In this document: positions 11,447 to 27,117 of the stretch, in pieces
Numbering within the stretch: position 1 is the first letter of the stretch
Layout of the letters: each line of letters opens with the position of its first letter
Source of the DNA: Clitopilus passeckerianus
Lineage: Eukaryota; Basidiomycota; Agaricomycetes; Agaricales; Entolomataceae
DNA length: 64,000 nucleotides
Reading direction: 5' to 3'
Assembly: GCA_944990035.1 (NCBI GenBank)
Contig: CALYLX010000110.1
Span: 1 to 64,000, forward strand
Notes under the pieces: generated by a model
The model's input: only the letters and a program-made list of their open reading frames with translations
What the model was told of the DNA's origin: nothing
Databases searched by the model: none
Made by a program: the position numbers and the translations under genes

Positions 11447-12787
11447 CTATAGTTTGGCTGAAATATGCTGACCCACCGTGCCCAGGATCCGGGTTATAGC
11501 GGATGCTAGACTGTCAGGGTTCTCTTGGACAATCTGCACGACGAGGTATGTGTCAGTCAACTAATGACAGTCAAGTATTCGATCTAAACTCACTGCGTGT
11601 CCAGTATCTTCCACCTTAGTGATAGACGCTATATGCCGGCCTTCTTTGGTGTCCGTGAGCGAGTCTTGAATAAACTCAGGTCTAGACTGGTAAGTGAGAG
11701 TCCATCTCGGAATAACGACAAAGTAGCTTACACAACGTCGTTGGCAGTTCCCCATATAAGATGAGTAGGCACCTGCTGGCTGACAGGTCCGAGGATAGTC
11801 GCCGCTTCCCAGTGACCTTCGGCAGCATACGACGCAGCTTCTTGGAGCTTGTCGCACTTCAACATGACACCTCTGTTTGGATATCCGCCAGCCCATGGTT
11901 CTGTGGTATAAGTCAGGACATCGCCAAACAGAGGGAAAAGCAGGCAACACGACTAACCACGAATGCCTTGAATACTCGAGCATCCCAAGTATTCCAAGGG
12001 TATCGTTTTGCAAGCCATTTCTCCGCAATCTCTCGGCTATCCCACTTGTCTCTCCTGGTCGCAGTAGCCTGTGTCACAAACTCCATCGTAGACATGCGTT
12101 CCTCCAGTTCCTGGTCGAATATTTCCTTGGCCACGATCGTGGGTTCGACGAGAACGATGGCAGCATATGGCGGAGGCATAGGTAGATATTTTGTGGTTAG
12201 GATGCTAAACTAGATGTTCAGAACGTGATATAAGAAACCACAACCAGCCGAGATACGTACATAGTGCCTGCCCCAGCCGAGTGGCCAACCATAATGATTC
12301 TGTGGCCTTGCATCTCTGGAGAACCAATGAATGCTGCGATAGCTTCCGCCCATTCATAGATAGCTGTGGTGTTGGGTGGTCAGTGATTGAAATAGTTGGT
12401 GTCAGTTGGCACCCTTACTAACACCCGGGGACGTTTCTTGAAAGCCTCTCGGTTCAGTACACCAGCATCTCCGTGGGTTTGCCAGTCAAAGGACCAGGCT
12501 TCCTAATTTGAAATGAGTTACGCTCAAGAATTTTGAATGTCCAGGAGCTTATCTATCGTGGGTTCCCATTGTTCCTTGTCTGCAAGGACGCCCGTCGTTA
12601 GTTGTAATCAATTCAACCTGGAAACATCAACATACGTGCTCCGACGTTGTGCGTAAAGATAAGAGTAAACCATGTTCATTGGTGACCCAGATTTCCTGTA
12701 CCGCTTAGCCGTAATCTTGAGCATGTCTGGGCCTTGTTTGCTTCCGAATTCAAGCGTAAACGGCGTAATCGTCATGTTGGCCGCCAT
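11447..12787 (-). CDS. alpha/beta hydrolase family protein
   Basis: A serine hydrolase of the alpha/beta fold, probably soluble, with unknown substrate. The N-terminus (MAANMTITPFTLEFG) leads to an FTHNVGAH segment after frame correction, which fits an oxyanion-loop region. The nucleophile elbow GHSAG follows IYEWAEAIAAFIGSPEMQGH at about 12265-12360. Next come VVLVEPT-like and TRRDKWDSREIAEKWLAKR segments (about 12170-11960), then QQVPTHLIWGTANDVV, and TGHA as a plausible catalytic His. It ends in VGQHISAKL with its stop at 11447-11449. At least five introns join in frame. Three apparent single-base losses occur, near 12683, 12665 and at a G run near 11873, each restoring the family reading when corrected. 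ATG at 12787 was chosen; an in-frame ATG at 12826 is possible. It is probably intact in life and damaged by sequence error. Confidence 0.7.
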
Positions 12788-13345
12788 GATTTGGGACGAG
12801 CGCAAAGCTTTTGGATACCACGTCAAGGCTTTGTAGTGATGTCTTTACTATCGGTAACAACGATTCCCTTGCTAAGCTGGATCCAGAGAAGCGACTGCAT
12901 GTGGCGACATGACAAGGACCGCCAACTGGAAGCGGTTGATTCTGAAGGATGTCGATTATGTAATCGCTAGTCCGTGACCGGCCCGGGTGGGCGCTCGCCA
13001 CGATAAATTTAATCGCTTGAGGATTGCCCGTCCTTTTACGCTTGCACTTTTGAACGGCTAACGCACGAATGTTCTCTCAAATTTGCCCAGAGGTCACTTT
13101 CCTCGTCAAATCATCCTGTCCATTTGTTTTACGGACGTGTACCGATTCCTATCAACATTAAACCACGTCAAAATTCGACACTCGCTCGAATTGGAGGACG
13201 CGTTATTGAGGCTTGTTTGGCATTTTCCGAAGCTATTCCGCAAAGGTCAAAACTTGGACTCCAGTCATTTCATCGAGTCAAACCTGGCAATCATGGACCG
13301 GGTTTCGGCCAGTAGAAAAGAGATGTATCAGCATTCGAGCTCTCA

Positions 13346-15461
13346 ATGGTACTTGACAGGCGCCCATCATCTGATTCGATGTCGTCTCCTACGATCTCGA
13401 CTGCCTCGGACTCAGAGGCCACCCCTTTGCTGGCATCGGATGCGGTAAAGCAACACAACTTAATCTACGATCGCTTTCCAAAGCAGAGGAAGCGCGTCCT
13501 TGTATCTTTAGTGTCATGGTGTGCATTTATACCTCGTAAGCTTCGACTTGTTCTACTTCCTCGCCCATATTCCTTAACAAACCCTATGATAGTTTTTGCC
13601 TCTGGATCGTTCATACCATCGATTTCTGAAATCGCTCGGGATTTGAAAACAACGCCAACCGTGGTCAGGTGCGATATACTCCCTTCCTCTCCATTCAACC
13701 CTAGTTAACGAGTAATTTCGTTCTCTGGCGTTAGCTTTGCCATCAGCTTGTCAATTTTTGCTGGATGTATTGGCTCTCTGATAGGCGCGACATACTCAAC
13801 CTACTGTGTGTCGCTTTGGGTTGTCCCCATCTTCTCACCCTCATATCATATCCAGATGGACGTCGGCCCACATACTTGACGTCCCTGCCTCTCCTATGTC
13901 TGGGATCCTTCGGAGTGGCACTGTCTCGGACTGTGCCCGAACTCATGGTGCATCGATTCCTGCAAGCTCTCGGCGCATCTCCGGGGATGTCCGTCGGGGC
14001 AGGTGTAATCGGCGACATTTACAAATTGGAGGAGAGGGAACGGCTATTGGCATATTCTTCGCGGTGAGACATTTGGATCAAAGCCAAAGGATCCAGGCCT
14101 GATCTGTTTATTAGGCCATTTGTCTGGGGCCAGCAATAGCTCCTCCCATCGGTGGTGAGTACAGCCTACCGTTGTGCTTGAGAATAGTCCCTAAGGTCGT
14201 ATCAAGGTTTTGCTGCGCAATACTATTCATGGCGGATTCTTCAACTCGGTCTCGGAATTGCAAGCATTCTGGCTCTCGCCCTAATGGTCGCACTCTTTCC
14301 AGAAACAAGCCACCCTGGGGCAAGGGAATCGATTCCGCTCCATCAGGCTCGTCCAAGCTCGTCTTCATCAACCCGTTGCGACCCCTCTTACTTCTCAAAA
14401 GTCCAAACTTGTTGTCTGTGGTACGGCACGACCTGTATCCGTTCGTCGGGAAGGACTCGCCTCTAATCTTTCCCCATAGAGCGTCCTTGGATTCACCATA
14501 CTCTCTACGAACTACGGTCAGTATCCAGTATCGAGCCTCCAAGTTCCATGATCCAACGCTATTTGACCTTTAAGTGCTCCTCGTTCCATTGGCCTATACC
14601 ATCGTAAGCACCTCATATTCTCTGCTAAGTCCTACTTCCATTGAGCGCCTTCGTAACAAGGGTAAACGCTACGGAATCACAGACCCAGCAATAGTCGGCC
14701 TCTGCTTCATCCCGTCTGGAATCGGAAATATGAGTACGCCTCTCAATCCTGCCTCTCCGCCGACGTATTCTAATCTCTGTAACTCCACTAGTTGGCGCAC
14801 CGCTAGCAGGTCGGCTGTCTGACAGAGCCGTGGTCAAATGGCGTGCAAAGCGGGGAGGTGTCTGGTACCCAGAAGACCGTCTACGCGCCAGCTACTTCGC
14901 CTCAGCAACGCTGGTCCCGCTATCACTCCTATTCTCTGGATTGATCACGACTTTCGTTCCAGGGAAAGTTGGACTAGTGCTGAACATTATTTGTCTCTTC
15001 ATGAATGGTCTAGGCGTAAGTTCCACCTCAATTTTTTGCATATCGCAGTATTGACGTGGAGGGCGCGTAGATTGACATGGCGTTGAGTCCGTGCGCAACA
15101 TATATCGTCGATGTCGTGCATGACCGTAGCGCTGAGGCGATGGCGGCGTATCAGTGTGTATTTCTCTTCGTGATTTTAGTCGGTATTCTCATTCCTGGGT
15201 AACAGCGGGCTACGAAATCCGCTACTAGCAATATCGGCCGCTGCCGTTCTTCCGATGATAGAAACTATTGGTGTAGCTTGGACGGACGCCATTTCGGCTT
15301 TCCTTGCTGCCTTGGGATGCATGTACGTCTTGATCACCCCGGAACTCTTTGCATCGGTTGCTCATGAGGTACCTACCAGATTACTTCTTTTGACAATCCG
15401 ATATGGCGGCAAGTGGAGATCGGGGGTCGATATTGGGTATGCTACGGCGGAGACGAATTAA
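13346..15461 (+). CDS. MFS transporter, multidrug (DHA1) type
   Basis: A twelve-helix drug:proton antiporter-like protein, inferred to sit in the plasma membrane. About 13 exons join well: 13346-13535, 13593-13668, 13735-13805, 13856-14063, 14115-14154, 14207-14420, 14480-14516, 14575-14603, 14661-14733, 14792-15015, 15071-15153, 15206-15322 and 15380-15461. Landmarks are FASGSFIPSISEIARDL, YYGRRPTYLTSLPLL (the MFS loop 2-3 motif), AICLGPAIAPPIGG, FPETSHPGA, GRLSDRAV and SPCATYIVDV. The N-terminus is short, acidic and Ser-rich. Two single-base losses break the frame, near 14036 (LEERGTAIG) and in a G run near 14328 (GARGIDS). Efflux of toxins is inferred from the family; the substrate is unknown. 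Confidence 0.8.
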
Positions 15462-15859
15462 ATGTATTGTGTAGGCGTCAATTTAAAAACGCTCTGAAAT
15501 GAATGGGCTATACTACGGTACAATCTCTTGTAGGCGAATCGTTATTGAGGTTGAAGGCATCATGCTTAGACTATCGATCTTCACATCCAATCCTAGGGTA
15601 AACAATATACAGTATTTGAGAGTTACTAATGGGACAGAAAATCGTACAGAGATGGATGACATACATGCGATTCTAATGAACTGGAATTTGGACAGCCACA
15701 GAAACACAACCACAACTCCTCGTTCAGTACACCCATTTCTCAATGTAACGACAACAAGCTCCGACCATCCTTCCTCATGCGTGAACGCGATCTCGTAGCT
15801 TCTCCTCAAAGCTTCCTCTTCTTAGAGGGAGGCTCCATGGAAGTCAAATCTTCCATACA
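15462..15859. other. convergent intergenic region
   Basis: This holds the 3' ends of the MFS gene (plus) and the unknown gene (minus). No RNA gene or further coding signal is seen. Confidence 0.4.
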
Positions 15860-16671
15860 TTACGAAGTATCAGCCAGAACAAGCTACGAGCCTGAAATAC
15901 GCACCCATGACCTCGTCATCCCCATAAATTGATGACATGGGTTTACCAATTCCATCCAACGAATGGCTCCGTTTAAAATGAAGCTGAAAGCCAGACAAGG
16001 ATGTAAGCCGAACGAAGCCTCAAATGAATTCGATGAGGGAGTTACCTCTATGAGTTTCTCCTCCCTGTTGCAGTAGGTGCAGAACGGGCAAAGCCATCCC
16101 CCGCGTCTTTTAAATACAGATATTACCGCCCCAGAGGTGTACTCGACGCCACTGCGTAGCATGCCTCCTGTGGGTTTCACAACTTCAATATTTTAAGTCA
16201 CATCTTGGGGACTCGGGAGAAAGGATAAAGGGTTTACCTGTAGTCGCATTTACAGCCTCTATGGTTGCACAGGGACATGTGGTGTTGATGGAAAACGTAT
16301 CTCTAGTAGAACGATTCTGCCGCTCAGTAAACCAACGCCTAGTATGAATTTCATTGAGATGAGCCTATGGAGAAGGAAATTAGTGAGACGCATTTAGTCA
16401 TGGAAATCTCTACCTGAAGGGATATAGCGTCTTTTGGCGTCCCTTTGAGCAAATGGGCAGTTGTACTCTACTTTTCCTCCGAAGGTTTCCTCCAGGATAC
16501 ACATAGGCAACATCCCGAAGAGAGAGAAGACGTAGAAAGGCCTTTCGTGTTCTATGTGTTGTATGCATCTGGACGGAGACGCTTTGAGCACAAGTGGATG
16601 AACGACGCCATAGAAGGGAAATGATACCGAAAGGCAATATCTTGGACGGGGTCGTCACCCTCAGAGGCCAT
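15860..16671 (-). CDS. hypothetical protein with a CPFCTYC zinc-ribbon-like motif
   Basis: I do not recognise this protein. From ATG at 16671 (MASEGDDPVQDIAFRYHF) the exons read on through SLQAHLNEIHTRRWFTERQ, then TTCPCATIEAVNATT, then an exon with GGWLCPFCTYCNREEKL. The last exons give FKRSHSLDGIGKPM and end in ELVLADTS with stop at 15860-15862. The two CxxC pairs CPFC and CTYC suggest metal binding. Intron boundaries are canonical. Two apparent single-base losses are needed to keep one frame, near 16593 and about 16455, as in the neighbouring genes. It is probably nuclear or cytoplasmic, with no signal peptide or membrane segment. Confidence 0.5.
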
Positions 16672-17310
16672 GGGTCAGTGAAGACTCGAAGATCGGCAAG
16701 TTTGCAGGAGGGAAAAGGGAGATGAGCGAACGAAAGTGTTGAATGCCAGGCTTTTATACTAGGTCTGGTCCTGTATGAACTGCTACGTCATATTCAAATG
16801 GAAGCTATATGCGCAGGACCTCATCGTAGCACATGCGCTACTCTGCCTGCATCCATTGACGTTCCCAGCCCAATCGATCCTTGTAAGAAGAATTTGAGAA
16901 TTACGAGAGGATGGTCTAGGATTTTTCTGAATTCCTTGTCCCCGAGCCGCGACATTCGTTGAAGTCCTTACACTGACAGTAAATTCGATTGGCAGGAGCC
17001 GACTTAGTGAGGTTTCTGGTATCATCTCCGGCTCACAACAAACCCATTGAACCGCAAAACTCTGCCTTGAGAGTTCAGTCGGGAAGCACCTATCTGTGAA
17101 GGCCGTCGTGTAAACCACTATTGGATTCTCATGGAAGTAGATAGTCGAAGTTGAAGGCCAGCACCAGACCAGAGCTGGAGCCGATGACCTTACTTGTCAA
17201 CATGAGCAAACATGACTCCTGAACCACCACAATGGTTAAATCTGGCTCAGGTCAAATCTTTGGCAATCTGGACGATCACACCATAAAGAATCTGACAATC
17301 CAACTGCACG
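16672..17310. other. intergenic region between divergent genes
   Basis: This region separates the unknown gene (minus) from DBR1 (plus) and should hold both promoters. A 111-codon open frame on the minus strand (16783-17118) has no recognisable domain and is probably chance. Confidence 0.4.
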
Positions 17311-19300
17311 ATGAGGGCGAGTACATCTCCTGCAACAAATCTACACGCTCGCTAACTTGGTTTTGTAGATTGGTGTCGAGGGTTGCTGTCACGGAGACCT
17401 AGACGCCATTTACTCACAGATCTCGACTCTTGAAGCCAAGCATGGATATAAAGTCGACCTTCTGGTCATTTGTGGCGACTTCCAAGCCGTACGGAACTAC
17501 GCGGATCTAGAATGCATGGCGGTCCCGCATAAATACAAGGCGCTGAAGGATTTCTACAAGTATGATTTCCAAGCTTGCCATTCCGAAACCTTGCTAATTC
17601 TGCTTGAACTTCTAGATATTATTCGGGCGAAAGGGTTGCTCCTCTTCTGACCATCGTCATTGGAGGGAACCATGAAGCGTCAAATTACATGCATGAGTTG
17701 TGAGTCGACCACGTTGCTGCTCCTGCGATTGACCTAACATTTGTTCCAGATATCATGGAGGCTGGCTGGCGCCCAACTTGTACTTCCTCGGTCACGCTGG
17801 GAGCGTCATCGTTAACGGTATCCGAATTTCTGGTACTTCCGGCATCTTTGCTCAATACGACTTCAGACACGGTAGACCACATCCTCGCGCTTGCTACACT
17901 TATGGCTTACCTCTACATTCTTTGTCTAGGTCTATACGAGAAGCTGCCTTACGACAAGGGCACTATGAGAAGCATCTACCATACAAGAGAGTTCTGTATC
18001 CGTCGACTATCCTTGGTACGCCATTTTCCCCACTTACCCAATCACTGTCACTAATCGTCCGTTTGCAGCTCCCTTCCCCCAAGTCTTCCTCTCGCACGAC
18101 TGGCCCGTAGACATCACCTCCTTTGGTACCTCCCACCCCACACCCGCCCAATCCCTCCAAGCCCTACTCAAAATCAAGCCATACTTCAAGCAGGAAGTCC
18201 AAGACGGGAAGCTCGGCTCCCAACCGCTGATGGGCCTGCTGAGGCACCTGAAGCCAGGGTGGTGGTTCAGCGCGCATATGCACGTGCGATTTGAGGCGAT
18301 GGTCGTGCACGGAGCGGATGGCTCGATTTCGCAACCAAGTGCAGCTGCACCACCCCCTGTGGTCCAAAGGAACCCGGACGAAATCCTGATTGATTTCGAT
18401 GAAGACGACCTTGCTGCGCCTGGGTCCTCGGCTGCGCTAGGAAATCCGGATGAGATTTTGATTGATTTCGTAGAGGATGATGCTCCCGCAGCTGCAGCAC
18501 CTACCTCTGCAGCGGGATCGTCAACAGTAGCCCCTGCAAATCCCGAGGAAATCGTTGTGGATGACGAAGAACTAGATGATGAAGAACCACCCGCAGTGCC
18601 GGATGCTGCTGCTCTACCACCTGCTCCCGCACCTACACGGTCTAGACCAAATACGAGGTTCCTGGCACTCGACAAGTGCATACCTCGGAGGCAGTTCCTG
18701 GAGGTACGCTCTCTTTACCACCTTACCTTCGCACTTCCACTTACCTATAACCACAGGTGGTCGACATAGCCCCACCGCCTCCGGGCTCGGATTCCACCAT
18801 CCCTGCATCAACGTACCAACTTGCAGGATCAACCTCCTCCTCGTCAGACCAACCTCCAATGATATTCTACGACCCTCATTGGCTAGCCATCACCCGCGCC
18901 TTCCAGCCATTCCTCTCCACAACACGAAACCAAATCCCATTCCCACCAACGGAAGAAGCAGCAAATCGGCTGGTGCAAAAAGAGTTGCAGTGGGTTATGG
19001 AGAACGTTCCTAAGAAGCTACATGCGGCCTCTGGTGGCCCGGGGGATGAAGAAGAGAATTGGGAAGTCAAACATTGTCAAAGTTTTGTAAGGACTGCTCC
19101 TGTCGAAGCGAACCCTGGGGATGGGAAGACTGTGCCTCGGGGTATTAGGCAACGTATGTCTTTCTGTTATGTTTTAGGTGACGTTGGTTATTGACTGTCG
19201 AGTATTTGCAGCCCCTTGGTATCCGAACCCACAAACGGAAGCGTTCTGTCGGTTGTTGGAGATTGAAGATAGGATTAATCGGTCCCAGGTCAGGCGATAG
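17311..19300 (+). CDS. DBR1: RNA lariat debranching enzyme Dbr1
   Basis: A metallophosphoesterase that hydrolyses the 2'-5' bond of excised intron lariats in the nucleus. The first exon is only 10 nt (17311-17320, ATGAGGGCGA); joined after a 48-nt intron it reads [16 protein letters not shown], which fits the family start. Later motifs are [48 protein letters not shown] and [11 protein letters not shown], so the metal-binding set looks complete. A linker (18371-18571) carries three NPxEI[LV]xD-acidic repeats. The C-terminus ends SQVRR at 19300. All introns join in frame except the one ending near 18068, where one base seems to be missing at the acceptor before [12 protein letters not shown]. 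The high intron density of this genome makes lariat turnover a heavy task. Confidence 0.9.
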
Positions 19301-19589
19301 GGGATGGGCTATGCCATCCCATTCGTTCGGTCCCTTTAGTCTTGGCCCACCTCTGTACAATAATGCAATCTTATACGCGTCAGAACATGACACTTGCCGA
19401 ATGCTCGACCTGTGAATGCCAATTGAGAGCTCATTACCGAGTCGAACATGACGATATATGAAGCCCGCGGAACAAGGCGGATCTGGGTGTTGCGAGCTTA
19501 ACAAGTAATCATACGGTCATACGGCGCAGGTGGTTGTCTGGCACGATTGAAATGACATGACAAAAAGTATACGATATGAAGCAAAACGT
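19301..19589. other. short intergenic region
   Basis: This is the 3' side of DBR1 and the downstream side of the tRNA-Arg gene. A TTTT stretch just past the tRNA 3' end, on its strand, fits a polymerase III terminator. Confidence 0.4.
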
Positions 19590-19661
19590 TGACCGAGACA
19601 GGGGTCGAACCTGCAATCTCCTGATTCGTAGTCAGACGCGATGCCATTTCGCCACACGGCC
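19590..19661 (-). tRNA. tRNA-Arg (anticodon ACG), copy 1
   Basis: A 72-nt cloverleaf without an intron on the minus strand. The acceptor GGCCGTG pairs with CTCGGTC apart from U6-U67. The D stem is GCG/CGC. The anticodon loop CTACGAA gives ACG, which reads CGU/CGC after inosine formation. The T arm is GCAGG-TTCGACC-CCTGT and the discriminator is A. It is identical to the copy at 42260-42331. Confidence 0.92.
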
Positions 19662-19856
19662 TTAGAAGCACCACCGCAGTAAGTTATTGAATGCCTGCGA
19701 CTTTGTTCCATTAAACCGAGAATGGTCAATTGCGTGTTGTGAACGTCTGAAGGTTGTCCAGCAGGAATCAGCTCCTGGCGCATTTTACAGCTCCACGGGT
19801 ATATTACAATTCTACATCCCAGTATAGATGAATCATACATGCTCAAGTAGTCTACA

Positions 19857-20813
19857 TCATACGCTCATTTTCATGGCGATGGAGGGGTGGGGTTCATATC
19901 CTTCTATAACGAAATCCTCAAATTTAAACTCTTCAATATCCTTGATACCCTCTCGTGCCCAGCGTAGCTTGGGGAATGGACGAGGTTCCCTCTTCAGCTG
20001 CTGTTCCAATGCGTCAACATGATCACGATAAACGTGAGCATCCCCGAGTTGGATGATCAGCTCGTGAGCGTCCGTATCCGTAACTTCAGCCACCATGTGG
20101 GTGAGCATGGCGTAGGATGCGATGTTGAATGGTATGCCGAGTCCCAAATCGGCGGAGCGCTGGAACATAAGGCAGGAGAGTTTGGGTCGAGCGGAGGGGT
20201 CGGAGGCAGGGGGGAGGTGAACGTAGAATTGACACATCATATGGCACGGGGGAAGAGCCATCTGTGGTATATCTGGACTCCATTAACACAGCGCTTTTTG
20301 CGAAGAGATTTCAAGGTACTTACCAGCGGGATTCCATGCACTCAGAATTATGCGACGATCAGTAGGATTGTGCTTGATCTTCGTGATACATTCCTGAAGC
20401 TGATCGACGCCCTTCCCGATATAATCTGCGTCCGCGTCTTCGTATTTTGCACCAAAATGCCTCCATTGGAAGCCATAGACGGGTCCAAGGTCTCCCTCTC
20501 TCCTGTGGGTGAGCCCCCGTCCATCCAGGAAAGCACGAGATCCGTTCCCATCCCAGATCTTGACACCCCTCTTTGACAGTATCGTTGAGTCCGTCTTTCC
20601 GTGGACAAACCACAGAAGCTCCTCGATAATACCACGATGGAAAGTTTTCTTCGTGGTGAGCAGAGGTAAAGTCATGTTCGCCAGCGAGAAGCGAAACGAT
20701 GGCGGCGCGAAGATCGCAATAGTTCCCGTGCCAGTACGGTCTGGACGAGTTTCTCCCGTGTCCAAGACGCGTCGTATGAGATCAAGATACTGCTTTTCTT
20801 CGTGTTCGGCCAT
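19857..20813 (-). CDS. thymidylate synthase
   Basis: Makes dTMP from dUMP using methylene-tetrahydrofolate, the only de novo route to thymidylate. Two exons (20324-20813 and 19857-20272) join in frame into about 301 residues. The family set is present: RPDRTGTGT, the [10 protein letters not shown] segment, [28 protein letters not shown] across the splice, the active-site Cys in [11 protein letters not shown], the [16 protein letters not shown] substrate loop and [10 protein letters not shown]. It is a standard stand-alone enzyme of normal length, not fused to dihydrofolate reductase. The splice acceptor used is GTCCAG just after 20272; a nearer CAG would break the frame. Confidence 0.96.
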
Positions 20814-21510
20814 TACAATCGAGTAGATGGAAGTGGAGGGAAGTAAAGACGCGTCGCGTTGTTGTTATCAGTTTGGTCCTCCTCCTTGAGCTACCCGAGC
20901 ATGTGACCAAAACGCGCCGACGCGTCATCCCGGTCAAAGGAGGTAAAACGACTTGGTTTTCTGCGATCGGCTCCAGGAGACCTGATCAGAGCGCAAAGGC
21001 AATGCAAAACATAGCAGAAAATATTCTTGACCAGTTATGAAATTCGTTAGGTACAGATATTTGCGTGCTTGTAACAGGGATGAGGATGAAGATGGTAATG
21101 TGGAGAAAGGTATCAACAGTCGTAATGGTAAAAGGTGGATGACATGGCGGAGTGTAGGAGAACATGTACCGCAAAGAGAGCAGTGAATGGATACGGTGAA
21201 AGGGTCTAGGGGAAGCAACGACATCGATAAGCAAAGGAGGTCACCGCAAGGTTTGGTTGAACGGGATAAACATGAAGGAACGCAGAAGACGCATAACGAA
21301 GAGTCAACCTGGACCCTTTCAAGTACTGTAAGTGTGTAGAGGTATGATTTGGAATATGAACGTAGCAATTAATAGCAACGGAACAAGAAGCGCATCTAAA
21401 GTATGAGAAATTGAAAAAAAGCGGTCAAGGAAAATTCCGTCTTCCACCGATCCATGCTCTCCACCCTCCTGTTCATCGGCTCGTGCCACCAGCAAGTGGA
21501 AGCAGAGACT
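20814..21510. other. intergenic region, probable 3' region of the SR-protein kinase
   Basis: The part next to 20814 should hold the thymidylate synthase promoter. The rest lies just downstream of the kinase stop. A 144-codon minus-strand frame (20934-21368) is C/T-rich and low in complexity and looks like transcribed 3' sequence rather than a gene. Confidence 0.4.
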
Positions 21511-25131
<3,621 letters not shown>

Positions 25132-27117
25132 TTAGAAGAATCCTCCTGGTCGGTAACTTCCTCCACCTCCAGCACCCCCCACCATCAACACAATACCTTT
25201 CCTCTTCGCCAAATCCTCCACGGAGCTATCCACAACACTACTCCAAAAGTTCTCACTCCTACCAGGCTCAATAGTAATCTTCTTCCACCCAGTCGTCTCA
25301 AGAGCTTCCTTCATCAATGCCTTCCCATCCCTCTGCCCTCTGAAGAACAGACTCCACTGAGCGTCCTCAATCTGTATACTCGCGTTGTTCCTCCACTTGG
25401 GATTATCCACCGATTCCGTCTTTCGAGAGAGAATGCGATAGCTGCAACAGCTGCCTTGGATGACGACACTCTTGAGCCTCATCATCCTAGCTATATGAGC
25501 TTCCAGAGCGAATTCCTCCTCGGCGAGCGATTTTGGTGCTGGGATGCGGCAGTCAGAGATGTCAATAGTCTCGAGCGTCGGTGCAGTCGCCTCGAAGAGA
25601 ACGTGTAGGTTTGAGTTCAGAGTGGTGACGTAGGTGAGGTGTAGCTCGGTGAGAGCGGGGCGTGGGTGGGAGACGAAGTGGGAGATGGCAGAGTGAGCGG
25701 CAGCGCCTGAGGATAGGTTGAGGGTTTGGAGTTGGTATGAGCAGGGTGGTAACGACGGTGGGTTCCTGAAACGGGGTCAGGTACTATTCAGACCGATTCA
25801 GACGAGAAGTACTTACGCTGGATCCTCCCTCCCCCATCGATTCACCATGAAGTCCCTCAACTTCGTCCACTCCCGAATCTCGTTTAAAATCGTGCTCATC
25901 GGTGCATAGCCATTCTCCTCGTCGCTATTCCACGCCGTTATATGGAACTTCTCAACGGATTGAAGCTCCTTCAGGACATGCCCCTGCAACGAAAACGAGA
26001 AGAAATCCCAGTTGAGAGTCAAGGTCGTTATCTGGGTTCCGTAGCGTAGGAACGAGATGTCGAAGATGTGACGCGTCAACTCTTCTAGTTGCTCCTCGGT
26101 CATACTATCCTCTTCTCCAGTGCCCGGGTTTTCGTATGGGTTCGCGTTCCTGATGTTGAACGATTTAAGGAGTGACGCTTTGGTGATGTTCTTCTGCAGG
26201 GTGGAGAAGAGGATGTGTGGCTCCGCGATGTTCTTGTCCGTGGCATTCTCGTAGAACAAATCTAGAAGGTGAAGCCATGATTTCTGTATGGTGGCGAAGG
26301 ATAGGAGTGTTTTGGCCCATGGCTTGTCACGGAGGTCCACGAGTACGTCTGCCACTATTGTGCGTAGGATATATGGTGGGAGCGAAAGACATGGAGCTCG
26401 TGAAGGCGAAATAATTGGTGAGACTCGAATCGTAGCTCGTGACGGCGATATCACTGAATGAAATCGACTCGTAGGTCGTAGGGGTGGGATCGGATATCCG
26501 AAACTGAATAAGTGCGAGGATTCGAGGAAGAGGAAAAGGGACGGTACGAAGTCCACGCTACCGTATGTCTCGTCCAGAATAATACGGTTCCTGGAGAAAT
26601 CGGCGATTTTCTCTCTGGGAAACGGCTCGAGACCGCAATACACATGCCCGCCCGCGCCGCGTAGTTTCAGTAACAACACGACCGTGCAGCGCTTGTCTCC
26701 TGCCTTGGACACAGTCCAGCTACACCGTGGTTTTCGGCGTTCTTGAATCAACCCGGTCCCCGAGCTTCGACGGGGCCCATGCCTCCAAGCCTTGGTATTC
26801 CACGGAGTAGCCCGTATCGACTTAATAGATCATGATCAGTCCCGTTCATTGTCTGATCTCCCACCAAACACCATGAAATTAAATGTACTCACCACTTTCC
26901 GCAATTCATCGAGCGGATCCTGGCAGACGATGAGCAGCCTCAATTTGGAGTAGCTCTGGTGCAGCTGGCGATCGAGGATAATCGTCAACCGAAAAACGTC
27001 GGGTTGTATGACTTCATTGGGGTCCATATGATAATCGAGAGCGTAGCTCATCCAGTACTTGCATGTGTCCCCCGAGTTTTGTGGGTCCACAATGTCCGTG
27101 CTAGTAGGTTCAGCCAT
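25132..27117 (-). CDS. F-box-like protein with degenerate leucine-rich C-terminus
   Basis: Three exons are supported: 27117 to about 26893 (MAEPTSTDIVDPQNS...), a long middle exon ending near 25817, and a last exon from about 25766 to the stop near 25132. The middle exon has an F-box-like segment LPPYILRTIVADVLVDL at about 26370, followed by helices resembling the rest of the fold. It then reads as loosely repeated LxxLxLxW segments (ITTLTLNWDFF, LQTLNLSS, LTELHLTYVTTL, LETIDISDCRI), like the many F-box/LRR-type proteins of Agaricomycetes. The F-box would bind Skp1 for substrate choice by an SCF ubiquitin ligase; this is inference. It ends in a Gly-rich GGAGGGGSYRPGGFF. The link between exon 1 and the middle exon is in frame but less certain. 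Confidence 0.55.

Noticed and set aside
16783..17118. 111-codon minus-strand frame
   Set aside because: No recognisable motif; it lies in the promoter space of DBR1.
20934..21368. 144-codon minus-strand frame rich in Ser and Leu
   Set aside because: C/T-rich sequence just downstream of the SR-protein kinase; looks like untranslated 3' sequence.
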